The position numbers were made by a program, and so were the translations under genes. 64,000 nt of DNA from the NCBI RefSeq assembly GCF_040930455.2, contig NZ_CP170494.1; one strand, 5' to 3'. The DNA is from Neopusillimonas maritima. Lineage in GTDB: Bacteria > Pseudomonadota > Gammaproteobacteria > Burkholderiales > Burkholderiaceae_B. This document shows positions 1-8,179 of this stretch, in pieces. The notes beneath the pieces are model-generated. The model saw nothing but the letters and a program-made list of their open reading frames with translations. It searched no databases and was not told where the DNA came from. Every line of letters begins with the position of its first letter. The stretch's first letter is position 1.

Positions 1-2
1 AC

Positions 3-41
3 GAGGCGTTCGAATATACCAGCGGCAAGCTACAGAAATGA
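3..41 (+). CDS. Possible 3' end of an upstream gene
   Basis: The third frame is open from the window edge to a TGA and would encode a C-terminal tail ending GKLQK. The tail is too short to assign to a family. Between it and the toxin gene I see no other coding sequence, only AT-rich DNA with a candidate operator. This is a weak call made only because the frame is open at the edge. Confidence 0.2.
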   Translation, partial: EAFEYTSGKLQK

Positions 42-197
42 CGCCTGAAAACTTTAAAGCGGGACAACAATTTGCACCGCGTTCAGCCCCATTTCACGCA
101 ATATTTTTCCTATCTTGCGTTTCTACGAGTGGACAAAAAGTGCCCTAAACAAACACTAACTATTTCAATTTAACTACATTGGATCAGTTGATATATA

Positions 198-212
198 TGC
201 CACTAAGTGACA
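198..212. promoter_or_regulatory. Candidate operator of the toxin-antitoxin pair
   Basis: TGCCACTAAGTGACA is an imperfect 15-bp dyad whose core CACT-A-AGTG is perfect around a central base. It lies 7 bp before the toxin start in AT-rich DNA. A TTGATA (188-193) and a CATAAT (211-216) are spaced 17 bp around it, but that promoter would start transcription almost at the ATG. Autorepression by the downstream HTH antitoxin is inferred from how such modules usually work. Confidence 0.35.
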
Positions 213-219
213 TAATTTT

Positions 220-618
220 ATGGTCCGAATATTCAAAACCCGCCACTTTTCCCGCTGGGCGCTGAAAGCGGGTATTCACGATAAAGCGCTTACCCAGGCA
301 ATAGACGAGATGATATTGGGACTATCAGATGCGAACCTTGGCGGGAGTGTTTTCAAGAAAAGACTACCCGCCCCTGGAAGAGGAAAACGCGGTGGTTTTC
401 GCACTCTTATCGCAACACGATCTGAACAATATTATTTTTTTGTATTTGGTTTTGAAAAGAACAAACGAAGCAACGTCACTACGACAGAGCTTCAAGCGCT
501 TCAAGCATTAGCTATTGAACTATTGTCTTTAACCGAACACCAAATTATTGACGCCGTCGAAGACGGCGCTATCCAGGAGATCATGTATGACGCGGAAAAC
601 AAAAAGCGCCATTCTTGA
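220..618 (+). CDS. HigB2/RelE-family toxin (PF06296 type)
   Basis: The 132-residue protein has the family layout: N-terminal IFKTRHFSRWA, a central LGGSVFKKRLPAPGRGKRGGFR block, then YFFVFGFEKN and an alpha-helical C-terminus. The length is normal. Family members are ribosome-dependent mRNA interferases. The toxin gene comes first and overlaps an HTH antitoxin gene, the order typical of higB2/higA2-like pairs. Target and activity are inferred from the family. The ribosome binding site is weak. Confidence 0.85.
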   Translation: MVRIFKTRHFSRWALKAGIHDKALTQAIDEMILGLSDANLGGSVFKKRLPAPGRGKRGGFRTLIATRSEQYYFFVFGFEKNKRSNVTTTELQALQALAIELLSLTEHQIIDAVEDGAIQEIMYDAENKKRHS

Positions 619-904
619 TGCCGTTCATGAAACTACGTCTGACCTGCATCGCCTGGGCTTTATCGACAAACGCAAACTACAGAAGTTTCAAGCTTTGTGT
701 TTAACGCCCGTGCCGGAATACAATAGTGAACAAATACGCGCTCTACGAGAACAACTGAAACTTTCACAAACCGTACTTGCTTCGGTTCTGAACACCAGCG
801 CTTCAACTGTCCGGAAATGGGAAATTGGCGAAAAGCGCCCTAGCGGCCCTTCGCTTAAGCTGCTGAATCTGCTTGAGCGAAAGGGCCTGGATGCGGTGCT
901 TTAA
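587..904 (+). CDS. XRE-family antitoxin (HigA2-like)
   Basis: The 105-residue protein has a C-terminal helix-turn-helix running from about QIRALREQLKLSQ to TVRKWEIGEKRPSGPS, as in NadS/HigA2-type antitoxins. The ATG at 587 was chosen over an in-frame start at 548 because AGGAG lies 7 bp upstream and the product then starts MTRKTKS. It overlaps the toxin gene by 32 bp, so the two are probably translationally coupled. Expected roles are neutralising the toxin and repressing the operon at the upstream dyad. Confidence 0.85.
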   Translation: MTRKTKSAILDAVHETTSDLHRLGFIDKRKLQKFQALCLTPVPEYNSEQIRALREQLKLSQTVLASVLNTSASTVRKWEIGEKRPSGPSLKLLNLLERKGLDAVL

Positions 905-933
905 TACGTAAAGCACACCCGCAGCCTATTACT

Positions 934-1992
934 CTACTCACCGTAATACGGCCACTGCACCAACCCTGCCTCATGCAGGGCTTTCACTTCTTTCCATGCG
1001 CGGCGAATAAACTTGGCGCATTCCACGTTCTGTTCAAACAAGTTGTACTTGGCACCTAAACCGTAATCGGGCAGATTGATCATTTCGGTGGTGATATAGC
1101 GCAGCGGGCTGCTCTCATGGGTAATGTGATAGCGCATGGCCATGCGAATGGCTTCCTTGGAAGGCTCCAGCAAATAGGCATGCCATTGCGAGTGCCACTC
1201 ACCGGGTGCCGGGCGTGTAATGGGGTATTGAATGCCACGCGCGTAGGAGCCGTCTTCGTTTTTCCACCACAGGTTTTTGGGCTGATTCGGCCCCACCGTG
1301 CGCAGTTGCGTCCACTTCACCATATTCAGGTTTAACCACTCTTCCAGAAGCGAACCGGGTTCAAAGGGGTCCAGCTTCATTTTGCCGGATTCCACTGCTT
1401 CACGGCACTCAGAAATGTCCAGCTCTTCAGGGTTACCGATTTTGAAGGCTACGTGGCTGTAATCGATGTTGTAATGAAACGGTACGCCGCGCGCCTGAAT
1501 AGCTTTGGCAATGGGGGTCACGCGGGCGAAGCTTTCCGTCCACATGTTCACATGCAATTCAAACACCGGCTCAACGCCCAGCCTCATGCCTTCGTCGTAT
1601 ACCTGCAGGTAATGATCAATAATTTCCGCGTCGGTAATCACATGGCCGTCGGCATGATGCGTGAAGGTCATGATGTTGTGCGCTTTGGCGCCAATTTCCG
1701 CGCAAATTTTCAGGTTGTCGGAAAGCAGCGCCTCGTCGCGACCCAGCATGTAGAACCAACTGGCGGTGTGCACGGGCAACTGATGCTTTTCAATGGCCTG
1801 ACGGTATTCATTGATATTGCTGCGCAAGGGAATCCGATCGAAATAATCGAAAACGCCTGATTCTTTCACCAACCGGAATTGTTCGTCGATGCTGACCTCT
1901 TCCAGCGAAACAGGGTTGTTCAGGGAAGAGGGTTGCGCGCCGCGGCCGTTACAGCCCAACAGAAAAGGAAAATCGGCATCAATCGGTTTCAT
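934..1992 (-). CDS. Xylose isomerase-like TIM barrel protein
   Basis: The 352-residue protein resembles the AP-endonuclease-2/sugar-phosphate isomerase TIM-barrel superfamily. Features such as NIMTFTHHADGH, PVFELHVNMWTE and FHYNIDYSHVAFK carry the His, Glu and Asp residues such enzymes use as metal ligands. The product cannot be named. It starts 15 bp after the Rieske oxygenase stop, so the two are almost certainly co-transcribed and probably act on the same substrate or its ring-opened product. The gene is convergent with the toxin-antitoxin pair and no terminator is obvious between them. A hydrolase, isomerase or epimerase role is equally possible. Confidence 0.75.
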   Translation of the reverse strand: MKPIDADFPFLLGCNGRGAQPSSLNNPVSLEEVSIDEQFRLVKESGVFDYFDRIPLRSNINEYRQAIEKHQLPVHTASWFYMLGRDEALLSDNLKICAEIGAKAHNIMTFTHHADGHVITDAEIIDHYLQVYDEGMRLGVEPVFELHVNMWTESFARVTPIAKAIQARGVPFHYNIDYSHVAFKIGNPEELDISECREAVESGKMKLDPFEPGSLLEEWLNLNMVKWTQLRTVGPNQPKNLWWKNEDGSYARGIQYPITRPAPGEWHSQWHAYLLEPSKEAIRMAMRYHITHESSPLRYITTEMINLPDYGLGAKYNLFEQNVECAKFIRRAWKEVKALHEAGLVQWPYYGE

Positions 1993-2007
1993 TCATTTGC
2001 CCTGTGT

Positions 2008-3054
2008 TTAAGCTGCTTTCACTGTCTGACGCCCGACTTTTTCTTCTTCAATCATGCTGTCTACTTTGCGGCGCATGCGTACAACCGATGCGTCCAGATT
2101 CAGCATCGTGGTTTTGAAGTCGGGGTAGGCGCGTTCGTTCTTATGAATGGCTTCCAGAATCACCTTATCTTCATTGAACGCTTCGCGGAACGATGCCGAC
2201 ATTTCCGCATTGGTTTTAGCGTCGGCCTTGAAGTTTTTAATGTGCATCCAATGGTCGATAGTGGTGTTTTCGTCGACCGGGGTCATGAAGTGACAGGCGT
2301 AAATTTGCACGCAGTCGTCGCGGTTACCTTCGGGCGCACCGGTGCCGGTTTTAGCGGTACCGAAATCAATGACCGCGATGCTGGGGGCGGTGTAGTGGTA
2401 GTAGTGCCAGCGGTCTACGTTGGTGGTGAAACCGCCGAACTTCTGAAAAATAGGGATAGCCGGCGCGTCGATCACCCAGCGCCAGGTCAGCACGCCGTCT
2501 TCAGTGCGTTCGGAGTTCACCGGCACATCTTCGCTGGCGGCGTTACCCAAAGTAGTGAGGTGCACAAAGCTTACGTGCGACGGGTCGCACAGGTTGTCGC
2601 ACAGATTCAGGTAGTTGCAGTCGATCTGCAAGGCGTCACCTTCCACCACATCCCATGCCGGGTCGTGATATTGCTCGAGGTTGTATACCTTCGAGGTATC
2701 AGCCTTTTCAGCATCGCCCATCCAGATCCACACCAAACCCATATGCTCGTGCACGGGGTAGGTGGTGACCTTGGCGCCGGCGGGAATCTTTTCCTGACCC
2801 GGAATACGCACGCATTTACCGGAGCAGTCGAACTCCATGCCATGGTATCCGCATTGAATGGCATCGCCTTTCAGGCGGCCCATGGAAAGCGGCATCATAC
2901 GGTGCGGGCAGATGTCGAGTTGCGCCACCACTTTGCCGTGACTATTGCGGTACATAACCACATCTTTTTCAACAATACGGCGTTGGGTAAGGCTATTGGT
3001 AATGTCGCGTGACCATGCAATGGGATACCAGGTGTTCAATACGTATTCAGCCAT
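2008..3054 (-). CDS. VanA-type Rieske non-heme iron oxygenase
   Basis: The 348-residue protein has a Rieske [2Fe-2S] site (C49, H51, C68, H71) and a mononuclear iron site in NLCDPSHVSFVH (N154, D157, H160, H165). This matches the single-component oxygenases of the VanA/toluate-demethylase type that hydroxylate or demethylate aromatics and heterocycles. GGAG lies 7 bp before the ATG. No dedicated VanB-like reductase is in the window, so electrons must come from elsewhere; the ferredoxin gene at 19189 is a candidate. It leads a two-gene operon with the TIM-barrel gene and is divergent from a TetR gene. I infer it performs an entry reaction for the catabolic island; the substrate is unknown. Confidence 0.85.
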   Translation of the reverse strand: MAEYVLNTWYPIAWSRDITNSLTQRRIVEKDVVMYRNSHGKVVAQLDICPHRMMPLSMGRLKGDAIQCGYHGMEFDCSGKCVRIPGQEKIPAGAKVTTYPVHEHMGLVWIWMGDAEKADTSKVYNLEQYHDPAWDVVEGDALQIDCNYLNLCDNLCDPSHVSFVHLTTLGNAASEDVPVNSERTEDGVLTWRWVIDAPAIPIFQKFGGFTTNVDRWHYYHYTAPSIAVIDFGTAKTGTGAPEGNRDDCVQIYACHFMTPVDENTTIDHWMHIKNFKADAKTNAEMSASFREAFNEDKVILEAIHKNERAYPDFKTTMLNLDASVVRMRRKVDSMIEEEKVGRQTVKAA

Positions 3055-3080
3055 GATGCATCTCCGGTGAGTGCTGGTTT

Positions 3081-3106
3081 ATTTATTTAGTGTTCACTAC
3101 ATAAAT
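3081..3106. promoter_or_regulatory. Candidate TetR operator, 26-bp dyad
   Basis: Two 12-bp arms, ATTTAT-N-TAGTG and CACTA-N-ATAAAT, flank a 2-bp centre and match except at the N positions. The dyad lies between the divergent Rieske and TetR genes, next to the probable start point of the minus-strand promoter. The half-site core TGTAGTG is shared with the dyad at 19091-19129, next to the paralogous TetR gene. Binding is inferred. Confidence 0.6.
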
Positions 3107-3110
3107 GAAT

Positions 3111-3138
3111 CATATACCGAATAGCCGTAACATGGCAA
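3111..3138 (-). promoter_or_regulatory. Candidate promoter of the Rieske operon
   Basis: On the minus strand TTGCCA (3138-3133) and TATATG (3116-3111) are 16 bp apart. Transcription would start near 3104, inside the dyad at 3081-3106, a good place for repressor control. This is a pattern match only. Confidence 0.4.
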
Positions 3139-3206
3139 AATATTTTTTCATTACGTTGATTCACGCTGTAAACTAGGTCCTTCAGGCTTAAACTTTCAAC
3201 TTATTC

Positions 3207-3923
3207 ATGACACGCAAAGACGACGACGTTATGGCTTCAACCATTAACCTTGCGGCCAGCGCCGAAGAGGCCGGCACACCACGCAAGAAGGGGCGCACAC
3301 GGTCATCTAAAACCACGCGGGAAAATATTCTGAAAGCGGCTAAAAAGATTTTTGCGCGCGACGGCTACGGCGGGGCGCGGGTGGATAAAATCTCGAAAGC
3401 GGCCAAATCGTACGACAGCCTTATTTACTATTACTTCGGCAGCAAGGAAAAACTGTTTGTTGCGGTACTGGAAGAGGCTTATAAAGATATTTTCGAAGCG
3501 GAAAAGAATCTGGACCTGGATATGAACGACCCGGTTGAGTCGTTACGCACCATTATTCAGTTTCCGTTTCGTTACTACATTGAAAACCCCGAACTCATCG
3601 TACTGCTGAATGCAGAAAACCTGAATAAGGGAAAGCACATTGCCAAGTCGAAAAGCGCCGACCAGTACGCAGGCCCGGCCATTTCGATTTTGCGCAATGT
3701 CATTGAAGAAGGCCAAAAGAAAGGCTTGTTTCGCAACGACGTCGATTGCGAACATTTGTATATGGCCATGACGGCGCTGGGCTACTTTTATATTTCCAAC
3801 CGCTACACGTTTTCGGCGTTCCTGGCGGCCGACTTAATGGACCCGAAAGAAGTGGAACATTGGGCCAAGTACATTAGCGATTTGCTGATGCAGTCTGTGC
3901 TAAAGCCTGGCCTGAAAACGTAA
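3207..3923 (+). CDS. TetR-family transcriptional regulator
   Basis: The 238-residue protein has an N-terminal TetR DNA-binding domain (about residues 30-80, ending in LIYYYFGSKEKLF) preceded by a basic tail. Its ligand domain is clearly paralogous to that of the regulator at 18285: both share a GKHI stretch after NAENL or NSENL, KKGLFRND, and an aromatic stretch ending SAFL. It is divergent from the Rieske operon with a 26-bp dyad in between, so it probably represses that operon and itself. Neither 3207 nor the alternative ATG at 3231 has a clear Shine-Dalgarno, so the start is uncertain. Confidence 0.85.
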   Translation: MTRKDDDVMASTINLAASAEEAGTPRKKGRTRSSKTTRENILKAAKKIFARDGYGGARVDKISKAAKSYDSLIYYYFGSKEKLFVAVLEEAYKDIFEAEKNLDLDMNDPVESLRTIIQFPFRYYIENPELIVLLNAENLNKGKHIAKSKSADQYAGPAISILRNVIEEGQKKGLFRNDVDCEHLYMAMTALGYFYISNRYTFSAFLAADLMDPKEVEHWAKYISDLLMQSVLKPGLKT

Positions 3924-3933
3924 ATTTGAAAAT

Positions 3934-5313
3934 TTAAGTGCGATACCGGGTTACCAAATCGTGAAGTCGCACCTTGCAGGTAAGCGCAATGTTTTCAAAT
4001 AAGCTCGCAGGCATGTCGGGAGCATGGTTATGAATGTCCTGCTCAACCTTGGCAATTGCAATTGACGCTTTGTCGTTTAATTCGTCTATCCACTTGTTAA
4101 TTGTGTCAACGCCACCCGTTAAATGGCGCAAGCGCATGTTGAATAAGTCGTAGTGGCGTTTTTTACCTTGTGCCCATGCCATGGATAACTTCAACCGACG
4201 CAAATGGAAATCGGGAAAACCGGGCGACTGAACCAGCGGCAACAACGAAATAACATCGTAAAGCGGCGTTAAAAAATAAGCACCACCGCGATCAAGGTAC
4301 ACACTGAAATTTTTCGCGTGCCCATCGGTTGCCGCTAAGGCATAAAACAACGCCTGGGCGCGGAAGAATGTGGCCAAATCCGCCTGCGCATGATGACCTT
4401 GTTCCAACAAGCGCGCTATTTGGTTAATGCCCGGACCGCCATCCCTTTCATATTTCATATGCGGGGGCAAACCAAATGCCTGACACATATCCTCTTGCGG
4501 AAGGCGCAGTAAAACGTTGCCTTGCCAATCACGATCGAACCGCTCAACCACTAACACCTTACGATGACCCAAAACTTGTATGGCGGTGTTGGCAACAGGT
4601 ATACCGAAATGATGCAATATTCGACTGCACAACCACTCATTCTCTACAGAATGCAACGCGGTCAACGCTGCGTTTCCGCCCACCTGCCCTAATGGAAACT
4701 TGATAATGTGTGTTGTGGGCGTGGTACCGCGCGGCAACATCCACTGCTCTTTGTGCCAAAGTAATGCCGTTTTTTCCTGCGCACCGGCCAACGAAATGCG
4801 AAAATCGTCGGGGTTATCTTGATGCAATAACGGCCCGCCTGACAACACCGAGTCGAAATAATCTGCCAAGGCATATTCTGAAAGGGTTATGCCTTGCGGC
4901 GGCCCTGGCATGGCCGCTTCGTCGTCATCTTCAAGCAGTTGCAGCGCACCTATGCAATCGCGACCCACTTCACGTAACAGGGCGAAAGAGTCGCTGGGGC
5001 TTACCCCAAAACGCTGGCCGATACGACGACGAATATTGATATTGTCGGGCAACAGGTTGTCGAAATAGGCCCTAACGTGCGGCCCATTTTGTGTCAGCAT
5101 GCCGTTTACCACCGGCATTGAAAGCGACACCGGGCGAAAAGCCGGGTGATGCAGCCACGCCGAGTCATACTCGAAGGTGTCGGAGCTTGGCTGCACGCCC
5201 CGCCGGGTTTCCCACCACCCTACCCGCACGCCGTTCATCCAAACGGAAAGCCGACGACGCTGCGAAGGCCTGCCCGGCCTTGCAGTTGAAGAAGCAGACT
5301 CACCGCCTACCAT
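3934..5313 (-). CDS. hipA: HipA-type Ser/Thr kinase toxin
   Basis: The 459-residue protein has the HipA N-terminal domain and kinase core. The SLAGAQEK loop carries S174 at the autophosphorylation position. The catalytic ATDGHAKNFS segment (D330, N335) and the YDVIS metal-binding segment (D353) are intact. Family members phosphorylate targets such as glutamyl-tRNA synthetase and cause growth arrest. The gene overlaps the hipB stop by 7 bp. The N-terminus is about 20 residues longer than in E. coli HipA, so a later start is possible. The module sits between a TetR gene and the CoA-transferase gene, inside the catabolic island. Confidence 0.9.
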   Translation of the reverse strand: MVGGESASSTARPGRPSQRRRLSVWMNGVRVGWWETRRGVQPSSDTFEYDSAWLHHPAFRPVSLSMPVVNGMLTQNGPHVRAYFDNLLPDNINIRRRIGQRFGVSPSDSFALLREVGRDCIGALQLLEDDDEAAMPGPPQGITLSEYALADYFDSVLSGGPLLHQDNPDDFRISLAGAQEKTALLWHKEQWMLPRGTTPTTHIIKFPLGQVGGNAALTALHSVENEWLCSRILHHFGIPVANTAIQVLGHRKVLVVERFDRDWQGNVLLRLPQEDMCQAFGLPPHMKYERDGGPGINQIARLLEQGHHAQADLATFFRAQALFYALAATDGHAKNFSVYLDRGGAYFLTPLYDVISLLPLVQSPGFPDFHLRRLKLSMAWAQGKKRHYDLFNMRLRHLTGGVDTINKWIDELNDKASIAIAKVEQDIHNHAPDMPASLFENIALTCKVRLHDLVTRYRT

Positions 5314-5615
5314 TGCGGTTTGCTTCGCGTAACTGAACCCCCGGACTCTTGCAAAGTAGGGTCCGCGAATACGGCATCACGCGACTGGACCTGCAATTGC
5401 ATGCCCAGTATCGCCAGTATTTGCATAAATTGCTCGACCCGCATGGCGGTTGGATTAGACAATAGTTCTGACACGCGTGACTGTTGCAACCCCAGCCGCT
5501 TGCCTAGCTCTTTTTGACTAATTTTTTGTTGCTTGCGCAAGCCATTCAACAATACGCTGATTTCACGTTCGGTACGTAAAGGAACAGGTTGCAAAGAACC
5601 AGGCAGTGTATTCAT
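5307..5615 (-). CDS. hipB: HipB-type XRE antitoxin
   Basis: The 102-residue protein has a central XRE helix-turn-helix (LRKQQKISQKELGKRLGLQ then QSRVSELLSN) and the HipB-like segment FMQILAILGMQLQVQSRD. HipB neutralises HipA and represses the operon. The order hipB then hipA with overlapping ends is canonical. The region before its start is AT-rich and holds repeated AGCAAT elements that could be operators. Confidence 0.88.
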   Translation of the reverse strand: MNTLPGSLQPVPLRTEREISVLLNGLRKQQKISQKELGKRLGLQQSRVSELLSNPTAMRVEQFMQILAILGMQLQVQSRDAVFADPTLQESGGSVTRSKPQW

Positions 5616-5667
5616 TGTTCAATCCATTTACATCGCTATAAGCAATTTAAATGAATTAATTGGCAAA

Positions 5668-5690
5668 AGCAATATTTCTATTTTATTGCT
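5668..5690. promoter_or_regulatory. Candidate hipBA operator, inverted repeat
   Basis: AGCAATA and TATTGCT form a perfect 7-bp inverted repeat with a 9-bp spacer. A further AGCAAT copy lies at 5641-5646, closer to the hipB start. Paired operators upstream of hipB are usual, but E. coli HipB sites have a different sequence, so the match is positional only. Confidence 0.4.
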
Positions 5691-5700
5691 AAAACCGATA

Positions 5701-6918
5701 CTAAACCGCGCCGGCCTTTTTCAACGACTCAATCGTCTGCGCATCAATCCCTAACTCACCCAGCACCTGTTCGGTATGCTGCCCCAGCGTCGGCGGGGGC
5801 GTGGTGTATTCAATGGGGGTGCCAGAGAACTTCATGGGGCTGGCCACTAAATTCAGTGACCCATACGTTTCCGACGGCACTTCCACCCGCATATTGCGTG
5901 CCTGCACGTGGGGGTCTTCGAATACGCGGTCAATCGTATTAATGGGCCCGCAGGGGAAACCGTTTTCAATGGCAAGCTGACACCATTGATCAATGGTTTT
6001 CAGCAACATGCGTTCTTGTAGCAAAGGTACGAGTTGGTCGCGATTCGCCACGCGCTGGGCATTGGTGCTGAAGCGTTCATCTTCAGCCAAGCCGCCGTAG
6101 CCGGCCGTTTCGCAAAAGGCTTTGAATTGGGTGTCGTTGCCAATGGCTAACATAACGTAGCCGTCGGCACATTGAAATGGCTGGTACGGCACGATAGACG
6201 GGTGCGCACTGCCCAACCGTCCCGGCACTTTGCCGCTTAACAGGTAATTGCTGGCCTGGTTCGCCAGCGAGGCCACTTGCACGTCGAGCAACGCCACGTC
6301 GATGTGCTGCCCCTGGCCGGTTTGTGTACGCGCATAAAGCGCCGCCAGAATGGCCGATGTGGCATACAGGCCCGTCAGAATATCCACCACGGCCACGCCC
6401 ACTTTTTGCGGGCCGCCACCCGGTACGGTGTCGGGCTCGCCGGTAATGCTCATTAAGCCACCCATGGCCTGAATAAGAGCATCGTAACCGGGGCGTTCGG
6501 CATAAGGGCCGGTATGACCAAAACCCGTAATGGAACAGTAAATCAGCCTCGGGTTCACCTTGGCCAGGCTGTTGTAATCCAGGCCATACTTTTTCAGGCC
6601 GCCGAACTTGTAGTTTTCAACCAGAATATCGGCCTTTGCCACCAACTCGAGCAATACTTTCTTGCCCTCGGGCTGGGTGAAGTCCAACGTAATGGAACGT
6701 TTACCGCGGTTGGCGCAGAAGTAATAGGCAGCGTCGCGGGGTTCGCCTTCAGCCGTATTCACAAAGGGGGGGCCCCAGGCGCGGGTGTCGTCGCCCTTGC
6801 CCGGGCGCTCGACTTTAATAACGTCGGCCCCCAGGTCGGCCAGGTTCTGGGTTGACCACGGGCCGGCCAGAATTCTGGACAAATCAAGAACAACCACCCC
6901 GTTTAACGCGCCTGACAT
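5701..6918 (-). CDS. CaiB/BaiF CoA-transferase, glutarate CoA-transferase-like
   Basis: The 405-residue class III CoA-transferase carries the catalytic Asp in RPGYDALIQAMGGL (D146), and the ENYKFGGLKKYGLDY and QPFQCADGYVMLA segments are typical. Overall it looks closest to SUGCT, the succinyl-CoA:glutarate CoA-transferase group, although this is recognition from memory and not an alignment. It starts 15 bp after the enamidase-like gene and is the last gene of that operon. In the proposed pathway it would activate glutarate, or a substituted glutarate, to the CoA thioester. No glutaryl-CoA dehydrogenase gene is in the window. Confidence 0.85.
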   Translation of the reverse strand: MSGALNGVVVLDLSRILAGPWSTQNLADLGADVIKVERPGKGDDTRAWGPPFVNTAEGEPRDAAYYFCANRGKRSITLDFTQPEGKKVLLELVAKADILVENYKFGGLKKYGLDYNSLAKVNPRLIYCSITGFGHTGPYAERPGYDALIQAMGGLMSITGEPDTVPGGGPQKVGVAVVDILTGLYATSAILAALYARTQTGQGQHIDVALLDVQVASLANQASNYLLSGKVPGRLGSAHPSIVPYQPFQCADGYVMLAIGNDTQFKAFCETAGYGGLAEDERFSTNAQRVANRDQLVPLLQERMLLKTIDQWCQLAIENGFPCGPINTIDRVFEDPHVQARNMRVEVPSETYGSLNLVASPMKFSGTPIEYTTPPPTLGQHTEQVLGELGIDAQTIESLKKAGAV

Positions 6919-6933
6919 CTACCTCACCCCTTT

Positions 6934-8124
6934 TTACTTTTCAATCACCGGCAACTCCGTGGCCGGCGGTGTGTTGCGGCTGCGCTGACAACGCACAATA
7001 CCGTCGATAATAACCATGCCAATACCTGGAATATCACCCAACTGAACACTTTCCAGAATGTTCTCGGCCGGTGTGTGCTGGGCACGGTCCATAATTACGA
7101 AGTCGGCCGCACGCCCCACCTCGATCAAGCCGCAGTCCAGATCGCGCATGCGGGCCGTATTGCCGGTGGCAAAACAGAACGCAATTTCAGCGGGAATGTC
7201 GGCCAGGCTGGACAACTGTGCAATCATACGCAGAATCCCCAAGGGTTGCACACCCGAGCCGGCCGGGCCGTCGGTGCCCAGAATGACACGGTGCAAACAG
7301 CCCAGTTCATGGGCATGACGCGCAGTCAGAATGGCAATGCGCTCATTACCGTTATGCACAATTTCAATGCCGCGCGTGGAACGCTCACACAATTCACACA
7401 CATGTTTATAGGGCAACGCCGTATGGCCGCCATTAATGTGGCCGATAATGTCGGCATCTGCTTCCAGCACCACGTCTTTGTCGATGAGACCCGAACCTGG
7501 AATGGACGGGCCGCCGGTGTGAATGGTGCTTTGAATGCCGTACTTGCGCGCCCATTTCACCATTTCAGCGGCTTCGTCACCCGCCTTCACGCTACCCAGG
7601 CCAATTTCACCCAACAGCTTCACACCCGCGTCGGCCAGGTCTTTGAAGTCGGACTCGACCATGCCCTTTTCAATCACCGGCGCACCGGCCAAGACTTTCA
7701 CACCACCTGGGCGGGCATTTTCAAAGGCTCGTTGCGAAGTAATGGCCAACGCTTTCAAGCCCACAATATCTTTTGGGCGACCGGGATAATGCACTTCACC
7801 GGCCGAAATCATGGTGGTCACCCCACCGTTCAGGGTTGAGTCGATCCAACCGATTTGACCCTGGCGCGGTGTCCAGTCGCCCGCTACGGGGTGAACGTGC
7901 GAGTCGATTAGGCCGGGCGCCAACGCAGTACCCCGGCAATCAATCACGCGATCGGCACCTTCCACATCGCAATCTTTGTATTTACCCACCGCCGCAATGC
8001 GGCCGTCGTTCACCACAATGGTGTCGGCTTCAAGAATGGGGTTGTCGAGGTCACCCGACAAGAGCAAACCAATATTTTTAATGACTACTTTGCCGGATTT
8101 GGCTTCGGGAGCTGCTGCTGCCAT
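6934..8124 (-). CDS. Enamidase-like amidohydrolase
   Basis: The 396-residue amidohydrolase-superfamily protein strongly resembles enamidase (Ena) of Eubacterium barkeri in order and wording of motifs, including NGGVTTMISAG, a segment containing PGRPKD, LGEIGLG, SHINGG-like GHINGGHTA, and the C-terminal SRNTPPA. Metal ligands are visible: H76 and H78 (HVH), E173 where enamidase uses a bridging glutamate instead of carboxylated lysine, H202, H229 and D285. Ena opens 1,4,5,6-tetrahydro-6-oxonicotinate and deaminates it to 2-formylglutarate. A perfect AGGAGG lies 6 bp before the ATG. It lies between AA_synth and CoA-transferase genes in one minus-strand operon, fitting ring opening. The exact substrate here is inferred. 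Confidence 0.85.
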   Translation of the reverse strand: MAAAAPEAKSGKVVIKNIGLLLSGDLDNPILEADTIVVNDGRIAAVGKYKDCDVEGADRVIDCRGTALAPGLIDSHVHPVAGDWTPRQGQIGWIDSTLNGGVTTMISAGEVHYPGRPKDIVGLKALAITSQRAFENARPGGVKVLAGAPVIEKGMVESDFKDLADAGVKLLGEIGLGSVKAGDEAAEMVKWARKYGIQSTIHTGGPSIPGSGLIDKDVVLEADADIIGHINGGHTALPYKHVCELCERSTRGIEIVHNGNERIAILTARHAHELGCLHRVILGTDGPAGSGVQPLGILRMIAQLSSLADIPAEIAFCFATGNTARMRDLDCGLIEVGRAADFVIMDRAQHTPAENILESVQLGDIPGIGMVIIDGIVRCQRSRNTPPATELPVIEK

Positions 8125-8179
8125 GTTGTTCCTCCTGTTGTATGCCGCGCCCTTTAATTAAGCGCGCGGTGCACATTAT

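Noticed and set aside
1..219. Possible second frame (2-153) at the left edge
   Set aside because: Composition is not protein-like and no start or motif is visible; only the short tail in frame three is mentioned as a weak call.
1879..3012. Plus-strand open frame of 377 codons
   Set aside because: It lies antisense to the Rieske and TIM-barrel genes, which have clear motifs. The product is Val/His/Phe-rich, typical of a mirror frame.
7075..7839. Plus-strand open frame over the enamidase-like gene
   Set aside because: Shadow of a gene with full metal-ligand motifs; no domain or ribosome binding site seen.
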